Source of the DNA: an uncultured Duganella sp.
GTDB taxonomy: Bacteria; Pseudomonadota; Gammaproteobacteria; Burkholderiales; Burkholderiaceae
Assembly (NCBI GenBank): GCA_946482635.1
Contig: CAMLSG010000059.1
Span: 1-27,147, forward strand
Reading direction: 5' to 3'
Length of the DNA: 27,147 nt
Of the stretch, positions 22,425 through 27,147 are shown piece after piece. The position numbers were made by a program, and so were the translations under genes. Each line of letters starts with the position of its first letter. The stretch's first letter is position 1. The notes beneath the pieces were generated by a model that did no database searches, was not told where the DNA came from, and was given only the letters and a program-made list of their open reading frames with translations.

Positions 22425-23914
22425 GCGCCGCGCCAGTCACCATCCAGCTGGCACTGGTCTCCCACACCAATAACGGCAAGACCACGCTGGCCCGTACCTT
22501 GCTGGGAGCCGACGTGGGACAGGTACGCGACGCTGCCCACGTCACCACTTTCGCGGAATCGCATGCGCTGATGACGAGCCAGAACGGAGACCGCCTGCTG
22601 CTGTGGGATACGCCGGGCTTTGGCGACTCCATGCGCCTGATGAAGCGCCTGGCGCTGACCGGCAATCCGATCGGCTGGTTCCTGCGCGAAGTGGTGGACC
22701 GCTACCGCGACCGGCCGTTCTGGCTTAGCCAGCAAGCGGTGCGCACCGCGCGCGACGAAGCGGACGTGGTGCTTTACCTGGTTAATTCGACCGAGAGTCC
22801 GGGCGATGCCGGCTATATACCAGCCGAGATGCGCATCCTCGACTGGCTGGGCAAGCCGGTGCTGGTGCTGCTGAACCAGATGGGGCCTCCGCGCCCTTTG
22901 CCGGAAGAACAGGCCGAACTGCTGCGCTGGAAGGACTTCATGTTGCAGTTCGGCCAGGTGCGCGAAGTGCTGCCGCTGGATGCCTTCGCGCGTTGCTGGG
23001 TGCACGAGCGGGTGTTTTACGACGCCCTGGGCGCGCTGGTCGGCCCGGAAAAGCAGCAAGGCTACGAGCGCCTGTTCTCGGTGTGGGAAGACACCAATGC
23101 GCGCCGCTTCAAGCAGTCGATGGCGGTGATGGCGCAGCAGCTGGCCGATGCCGCGCACGACAAGCAGATCGTGGAAACGGTGGAACGCGGCGTGATCGCC
23201 TCGGCGCTGAAGATCATCGGCATCGGCAAGGGCGAAGACCGCAAGCGCCAGGACCGCGCCATGAACACGCTGGTGGCGCGGCTCAACCTGGCGATCGGCC
23301 AGGCCACGGTCAACCTGCTGGCGCTGCACAAGCTGGACCCTAGCGAGGCGCCCAAGATCAATGCGCGCGTCAGCAACAATTTCGTGGTGCTGGCGCCGGT
23401 GGACAAGGGGCAGGCGGCGCTGCTGGGTGCCATTGTCTCGGGTGCAGCCACCGGCCTGTCGGCGGACCTGGCTGCCGGCGGCCTGACGCTTGGTACCGGC
23501 GCTCTGCTGGGGGGCGTGATCGGCGCGCTGACCTTCGCCGGTGCCGCCTGGGGATTCAATGTCGGCATGGACCGCGAAGTGCCGACCATGTCGCTGTCGG
23601 ACGATTTCCTGCGCACGCTGCTGGTGTCCAGCGTGCTGCGCTATCTCGCTGTAGCGCATTTCGGCCGCGGCCGCGGCAACTTTGTCGAGGGCGAGGCGCC
23701 CGCGTTCTGGCAGGATGAAGTGGAGCAGGCCGTGGCGCTGCGTGAAACGGAAGTAAAAGCCTTGTGGCAAACCTTGCGCGAACAGGAAGAGCGCGACCTT
23801 GCGCCGGCCAGCACCGTGCTCACCGCTATCACGGCGCACGTGCTGGCACGGCTCTACCCGGAAGGTCAGGCTGCGAATCCGCCATCGATATTGAGGCCGG
23901 CACCGGTCACGTAG
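22421..23914 (+). CDS. DUF3482 GTPase-like protein
   Basis: The 497-residue protein has an N-terminal G domain with P-loop SHTNNGKTTL (14-23), a DTPGF G3 motif (63-67) and VLLNQMG in the G4 position, where the usual NKxD is altered to NQxG. The C-terminal part is helical with a glycine-rich hydrophobic stretch (about 333-380: repeated GxxxG-like spacing) resembling a membrane-inserting segment of dynamin-like or YcjF-type proteins. It is translationally coupled to the DUF2868 gene. The last 49 bp overlap the end of the convergent SDR gene. GTP hydrolysis at the inner membrane is inferred; the altered G4 may change nucleotide specificity. Confidence 0.87.
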   Translation: MSAAPVTIQLALVSHTNNGKTTLARTLLGADVGQVRDAAHVTTFAESHALMTSQNGDRLLLWDTPGFGDSMRLMKRLALTGNPIGWFLREVVDRYRDRPFWLSQQAVRTARDEADVVLYLVNSTESPGDAGYIPAEMRILDWLGKPVLVLLNQMGPPRPLPEEQAELLRWKDFMLQFGQVREVLPLDAFARCWVHERVFYDALGALVGPEKQQGYERLFSVWEDTNARRFKQSMAVMAQQLADAAHDKQIVETVERGVIASALKIIGIGKGEDRKRQDRAMNTLVARLNLAIGQATVNLLALHKLDPSEAPKINARVSNNFVVLAPVDKGQAALLGAIVSGAATGLSADLAAGGLTLGTGALLGGVIGALTFAGAAWGFNVGMDREVPTMSLSDDFLRTLLVSSVLRYLAVAHFGRGRGNFVEGEAPAFWQDEVEQAVALRETEVKALWQTLREQEERDLAPASTVLTAITAHVLARLYPEGQAANPPSILRPAPVT

Positions 23915-24594
23915 CCGGCATCGTCGCTGGCCAGGTAAGCCACCATGGCTGCGATCTCCTCGCCGCGCGCGTGGCGCTTGATCGGCATCAGGTCGTGCAG
24001 CGCTTTGGCGAAATCGCTGTGCGCCGGATTCATGTCGGTGTCTACCGGGCCTGGCTGCACATTGTTGATGGTGATGCCGCGCGGGCCCAGGTCGCGCGCC
24101 AGCCCTTGCACCAGGCCGGTCAGCGCCGATTTGCTCATCGCGTAAATCGAACCGCCAGGGAAGGGCATGCGCTCGGCGTTGGTGCTGCCGATATTGATCA
24201 CGCGGCCGCCGGCCTGCATATGCGCCACCGCTGCCTGCGTGGCTGCGAATACGCCGCGCACGTTGACGGCAATGGTGCGGTCGAAGTCTTCCAGCGTCAG
24301 TTCCGACACGTCGCCCAGGTGCAGCACGCCGGCATTGTTGACGAGGATGTCCAGGCGGCCGAAGCGCTTGGCGATATCGTCGATGGCGGCGCGGGTGGCG
24401 GCAGCGTCGGAGGCATCGACCTTCAGCGCAATAGCCTTGCCGCCGGCTGCAGCGATTTCGCCCGCCAGGGCATCGGCAGCGGTGCCGGAACTCTGGTAGG
24501 TGAAGGCGACCGTGGCGCCGTCCTTGGCCAGGCGGCGCACGATGGCGGCGCCGATGCCGCGGGAACCACCGGTAACGAATGCGATCTTGCTCAT
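23866..24594 (-). CDS. Short-chain dehydrogenase/reductase (3-oxoacyl-ACP-reductase-like)
   Basis: The 242-residue classical SDR has TGGSRGIG (8-15) for the dinucleotide, NNAG (86-89), catalytic Ser137, Tyr151 and Lys155 (YAMSK), and a GAGLNIDGGFAA end. The Arg12 after TGGS and the fold type suggest NADP(H). The reading frame is open far upstream, antisense to the LysR gene, but ATG 24594 has AGGAG and gives the canonical MSKIAFVTGG start. It is divergent from, and probably controlled by, the LysR regulator. The substrate is unknown. The LysR-plus-SDR arrangement is common for stress or redox-linked reductases. Confidence 0.92.
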   Translation of the reverse strand: MSKIAFVTGGSRGIGAAIVRRLAKDGATVAFTYQSSGTAADALAGEIAAAGGKAIALKVDASDAAATRAAIDDIAKRFGRLDILVNNAGVLHLGDVSELTLEDFDRTIAVNVRGVFAATQAAVAHMQAGGRVINIGSTNAERMPFPGGSIYAMSKSALTGLVQGLARDLGPRGITINNVQPGPVDTDMNPAHSDFAKALHDLMPIKRHARGEEIAAMVAYLASDDAGYVTGAGLNIDGGFAA

Positions 24595-24666
24595 GATTTG
24601 CTCCTGAATGTTGGTTGGGATGGAGCTAGTATGGTCGCGACATTGCATGCTGACTAGCTGGTAATA

Positions 24667-24683
24667 TTGAGTATCACTTTCAA
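24667..24683. promoter_or_regulatory. Candidate LysR-type binding site
   Basis: In the 102-bp divergent gap, TTGA-N9-TCAA forms a short inverted repeat of LysR-box size, 14 bp upstream of the LysR start codon. No firm promoter hexamers are assigned. Confidence 0.4.
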
Positions 24684-24696
24684 CCAAATGTATTAA

Positions 24697-25620
24697 ATGG
24701 GCCCACTGAACCTGTTCGAATCCTTCCTGCAGAGCGCCGAATGCGCCGGCTTTTCGGAGGCAGCGCGGCGCCTGGGCCTGACCCCGGCGGCGGTCAGCAA
24801 GAACGTGGCGCGCCTGGAGGCGCGGCTGGGCGTGCGCCTGTTCCAGCGCAGCACGCGCCGGCTGGCGCTGACCGAAGCCGGCGAACGACTGCTGCAGCAG
24901 GTGCGTGGCCCGCTGGCCGAGCTGCAGGGCGCCATTGCCGGCGCAGCGCAGGATGCCGGCGAACCGGCCGGCACGCTCAAGGTGGCGGTGGCGCATGGGG
25001 TGGGGCGCATGTACATCCTGCCGCTGCTGAGAGGCTTCCTGCAGCGCTATCCGGGCGTGCAGCACGACTGGCGCTTCGACAACCGGACGGTGGACCTGAT
25101 CGGGGAGGGTTACGACGTCGCCATTGGCGGCGGCATCGAACTTGCGCCCGGCGTGGTGGCGCGCGAACTGGGGCGGCCGCGCATCCTGGCCACGGCTGCG
25201 CCGTCCTGCCTGGCAGGGCGCCGGCTGCCGCGCCATCCGTCCGAGCTGGCAGGATGGGAAGGCATTGCACGCCGTTCGGCCGAAACCGGGCGCCTGCGTG
25301 AATACCTGCTGCGCAATGCGGCCGGTGAAGAGGCCGTGGCCGAGTTCCGTGCGGTTGCCACTTTCGACGACCCGGAAGCGATGGCGCAGGCGGCCTGCAT
25401 GGGGTTGGGCGTAGCGCTGTTGCCGGGCCCCCATGCGGCGCCGCTGCTCGAAACCGGCCAGCTGGTACGCTTGCTGCCCGGCTGGCACGCCGAGGTGGGG
25501 CCGCTTTCCATCTACTATTCCAGCAAGAAGCTGTTGCCGGCGAAAACGCGCGCCTTCGTCGATTATGTGATTGCTCAAATGCGTGCGGACGACTTTGCGG
25601 GACGGCTCGACAGGCTTTGA
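24697..25620 (+). CDS. LysR-family transcriptional regulator
   Basis: The 307-residue regulator has a winged helix-turn-helix (LNLFESFLQSAECAGFSEAARRLGLTPAAVSKNVARLEARLG, about 4-45) and a RSTRRLALTEAG wing, followed by a periplasmic-binding-like effector domain (about 90-295). It resembles the DsdC/CrgA-like LysR group that often regulates an adjacent divergent oxidoreductase. The ATG at 24697 gives the normal LysR length, although no Shine-Dalgarno is visible. It is divergent from the SDR gene. The ligand is unknown. Confidence 0.92.
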   Translation: MGPLNLFESFLQSAECAGFSEAARRLGLTPAAVSKNVARLEARLGVRLFQRSTRRLALTEAGERLLQQVRGPLAELQGAIAGAAQDAGEPAGTLKVAVAHGVGRMYILPLLRGFLQRYPGVQHDWRFDNRTVDLIGEGYDVAIGGGIELAPGVVARELGRPRILATAAPSCLAGRRLPRHPSELAGWEGIARRSAETGRLREYLLRNAAGEEAVAEFRAVATFDDPEAMAQAACMGLGVALLPGPHAAPLLETGQLVRLLPGWHAEVGPLSIYYSSKKLLPAKTRAFVDYVIAQMRADDFAGRLDRL

Positions 25621-25671
25621 AAGATCACGGTAATATGGGCTTCCAATTCATCAGCGATAGGGGTGCCTTCC

Positions 25672-26595
25672 ATGAAGTTCCGCCTTGTTACCCGCAGTGA
25701 TTTTGATGGCCTGGTGTGCGCGGTGCTGCTCAAGCACCTGGATCTGATCGACGATATCCTGTTCGTGCACCCCAAGGATATGCAGGATGGGAAGATCGCG
25801 GTTACCAGCCGCGATATCACCACCAACCTTCCTTATGTATCGGGCGCCCACCTTGCGTTCGACCACCACTTATCCGAGACCATCCGCAATACGGGCGACC
25901 GGCAGAACCACGTCATCGATCCCAATGCACCTTCGGCCGCGCGCGTCGTCTATGACTACTACGGCGGCGGCAACAAATTCCCTTCGGCCTGGAACGACAT
26001 GATGCTGGCCGTGGACAAGGGCGATTCGGCCCAGTTCAACCGCGACGAGATCCTGGACCCCAAGGGCTGGGACTTGCTGAACTTCCTGATGGATGCGCGC
26101 ACGGGACTGGGGCGCTTCCGCGACTTCCGCATCTCGAATTACAACCTGATGATGGACCTGATTGATTATTGCCGCACGCATTCGATCAGCGAAATCATGG
26201 CGCTGCCGGATGTGAAGGAGCGCAGCGACCTGTATTTCGACCATGCGGAGAAGTGCAAGGAGCAGATTCGCCGCTGCTCGACTGTGCACAAGAACCTGGT
26301 GGTGCTGGATTTGCGCAATGAAGAGACGATTTATGCGGGTAACCGCTTTGTCATTTATGCACTGTATCCTGAGCAGAATATCTCGATCCACGTGCTGTGG
26401 GGGCTGAAGAACCAGAATACGGTATTCGCGACCGGCAAGTCGATCCTGAACCGAACCTCAAAGACCAATATCGGAGCCCTGATGCTGGAATACGGCGGGG
26501 GCGGGCATGAGAATGCCGGGACGTGCCAGGTGGAGAATGAGATGGCCGAGGATGTGCTGGGCGCGCTGATCGTGCGCATCAACAAGGAAGGCTAA
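25672..26595 (+). CDS. DHH-family phosphoesterase
   Basis: The 307-residue protein begins MKFRLVTRSDFDG with the metal-binding Asp10-x-Asp12. It carries the signature FDHH (63-66), further acidic metal ligands in VDKGD (114-118), and a C-terminal DHHA1-type GGGGHENAGTC motif for the substrate phosphate. Family members cleave phosphodiester or phosphoanhydride bonds (oligoribonucleotides, cyclic-dinucleotide products, polyphosphate), so the exact substrate is open. ATG 25672 with AGGGG upstream is preferred to the GTG at 25663. It lies alone between the LysR gene and a convergent flavoprotein gene. Confidence 0.85.
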   Translation: MKFRLVTRSDFDGLVCAVLLKHLDLIDDILFVHPKDMQDGKIAVTSRDITTNLPYVSGAHLAFDHHLSETIRNTGDRQNHVIDPNAPSAARVVYDYYGGGNKFPSAWNDMMLAVDKGDSAQFNRDEILDPKGWDLLNFLMDARTGLGRFRDFRISNYNLMMDLIDYCRTHSISEIMALPDVKERSDLYFDHAEKCKEQIRRCSTVHKNLVVLDLRNEETIYAGNRFVIYALYPEQNISIHVLWGLKNQNTVFATGKSILNRTSKTNIGALMLEYGGGGHENAGTCQVENEMAEDVLGALIVRINKEG

Positions 26596-26599
26596 AACC

Positions 26600-26626
26600 G
26601 GTGCCTGGCCCGCAGGGCCAGGCACC
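26600..26626. repeat. Perfect 12-bp-stem intergenic hairpin, possible REP-like element
   Basis: GGTGCCTGGCCC (26600-26611) and GGGCCAGGCACC (26615-26626) form a perfect stem around a GCA loop, in the 48-bp gap between two convergent genes. There is no T-run on either side. GC-rich GGTGCC...GGCACC hairpins recur between genes in many Oxalobacteraceae genomes, so this may be a dispersed repeat or a bidirectional 3'-end stabiliser. Confidence 0.65.
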
Positions 26627-26643
26627 GCCGCTCGACAAGCGAA

Positions 26644-27147
26644 TTAGAAGTCTTTTTCAGGTAAAGCTATAGAATTATCGGTCGAGAACTGGTAGTCCTT
26701 GAACACGTGTTCCGCCGTCAGCAGCTGGTAGGAACCATCCGGCTTCTTGAAGGAAGTGTCCTTCAGGCGGTAGGTGTAGTGGCCGCAAGTCCAGCAGTTG
26801 AAGTTGCGCATATGGGTGCACAGGCAGGTCTTGTCCATCACCTTGATGCCCTTGTCGCTGCCGCCGTTGGCCACCACTTCGCGGTTGTACGAATTGATGT
26901 AGGCACAGTTGCCGGTCGCATCGAGCAGGTAGCCGTAGGATTCGCAGCCCGGGCGGATGCCGGCGCCGATAGCAGGGGTCTGCTTCAGCATGCGCATCGG
27001 ATAGCCGGTCGGCGAAATGCCGTTGACGATCACGTCGTCTTCGGTGGCCTTGAAATATTCCTGCTTCACGTCGTCAGGCAGGCCGCATTCCTTGGTCACG
27101 GTGAAGCGGGTCGCCACCTGCACGCCGGCCGCGCCCATTTCCAGGAA
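26644..27147 (-). CDS. Nitronate-monooxygenase-like flavoprotein, C-terminal part (cut by window edge)
   Basis: The frame is open to the right edge and about 168 residues are present. It begins inside FLEMGAAGVQVATRFTVTKE, the phosphate-binding and post-barrel segment of NAD(P)H-dependent flavin oxidoreductases related to nitronate monooxygenase and 2-nitropropane dioxygenase. The tail is unusual: it holds seven cysteines, including CLCTHMRNFNCWTC (a CxC-x7-CxxC pattern), and ends LPEKDF. Such an arrangement suggests a metal or Fe-S site or disulfides. The N-terminal TIM barrel, FMN site and catalytic residues lie outside the window, so the enzyme class is tentative. Confidence 0.75.
   Translation of the reverse strand, partial: FLEMGAAGVQVATRFTVTKECGLPDDVKQEYFKATEDDVIVNGISPTGYPMRMLKQTPAIGAGIRPGCESYGYLLDATGNCAYINSYNREVVANGGSDKGIKVMDKTCLCTHMRNFNCWTCGHYTYRLKDTSFKKPDGSYQLLTAEHVFKDYQFSTDNSIALPEKDF

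Noticed and set aside
24595..25578. N-terminal extension of the SDR frame antisense to the LysR gene
   Set aside because: The SDR starts canonically at 24594 with AGGAG, and the extension covers a clear LysR gene on the other strand, so it is not coding.
26600..26626. Hairpin read as a rho-independent terminator
   Set aside because: No run of T follows on either strand, so it is listed as a repeat or stabiliser instead.

Overview
The window is GC-rich, densely packed bacterial DNA with 23 protein genes (one cut by the right edge), no rRNA or tRNA, no insertion sequence and no CRISPR. Gene content suggests a Gram-negative betaproteobacterium, most likely Oxalobacteraceae (Massilia/Duganella type). 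This rests on the TonB-dependent receptor class, the DUF2868-DUF3482 gene pair, a tandem glycine riboswitch and an environmental glycan-scavenging gene set. It is an inference, not a database result.

Layout. 1-1340: a terminator from an upstream gene, then a secreted Sel1-repeat protein (+). 1340-2880: a two-gene minus-strand unit encoding a secreted papain-like (C70/AvrRpt2-type) cysteine protease and an unrecognised secreted protein, headed by a tandem glycine riboswitch with its own promoter. 2936-8045: a plus-strand operon for a CUT1 sugar ABC importer (binding protein, two permeases, ATPase) ending in a LacI-family regulator. 8093-13221: a second plus-strand operon with a cytoplasmic GH1 beta-glucosidase, a periplasmic GH3 beta-glucosidase and a GluP/FucP-type sugar permease. 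13179-19534: a minus-strand unit, in transcription order TonB-dependent receptor, SapC-family protein, JmjC/cupin_8 protein and flavin-dependent tryptophan-halogenase-like protein. 19631-20471: a divergent polysaccharide deacetylase. 20513-23914: an NTF2-like secreted protein followed by the DUF2868 and DUF3482 membrane/GTPase pair. 23866-25620: an SDR oxidoreductase divergent from a LysR regulator. 25672-26595: a DHH-family phosphoesterase. 26644-27147: the C-terminal part of a nitronate-monooxygenase-like flavoprotein with a cysteine-rich tail.

How it works together. Five copies of a CG-centred 14-bp palindrome (TGGAAACGTTTCCA and close variants) lie at the promoters of four transcription units: the ABC operon, the glucosidase operon, the receptor/halogenase unit and the deacetylase. 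Together with the LacI-type regulator this reads as one locally controlled regulon. The likely flow is outer-membrane uptake of a beta-glucoside or oligosaccharide by the receptor, optional deacetylation, periplasmic cleavage by GH3, inner-membrane entry by the MFS permease (monosaccharide) or ABC importer (oligosaccharide), and cytoplasmic cleavage by GH1. No secreted endo-glycanase is encoded here, which fits scavenging of oligosaccharides made elsewhere.

The two most unusual elements are the receptor-SapC-JmjC-halogenase cassette, where a predicted hydroxylase and a predicted halogenase sit inside a sugar regulon with no obvious small-molecule product, and the glycine riboswitch controlling a secreted protease instead of glycine cleavage or transport genes.
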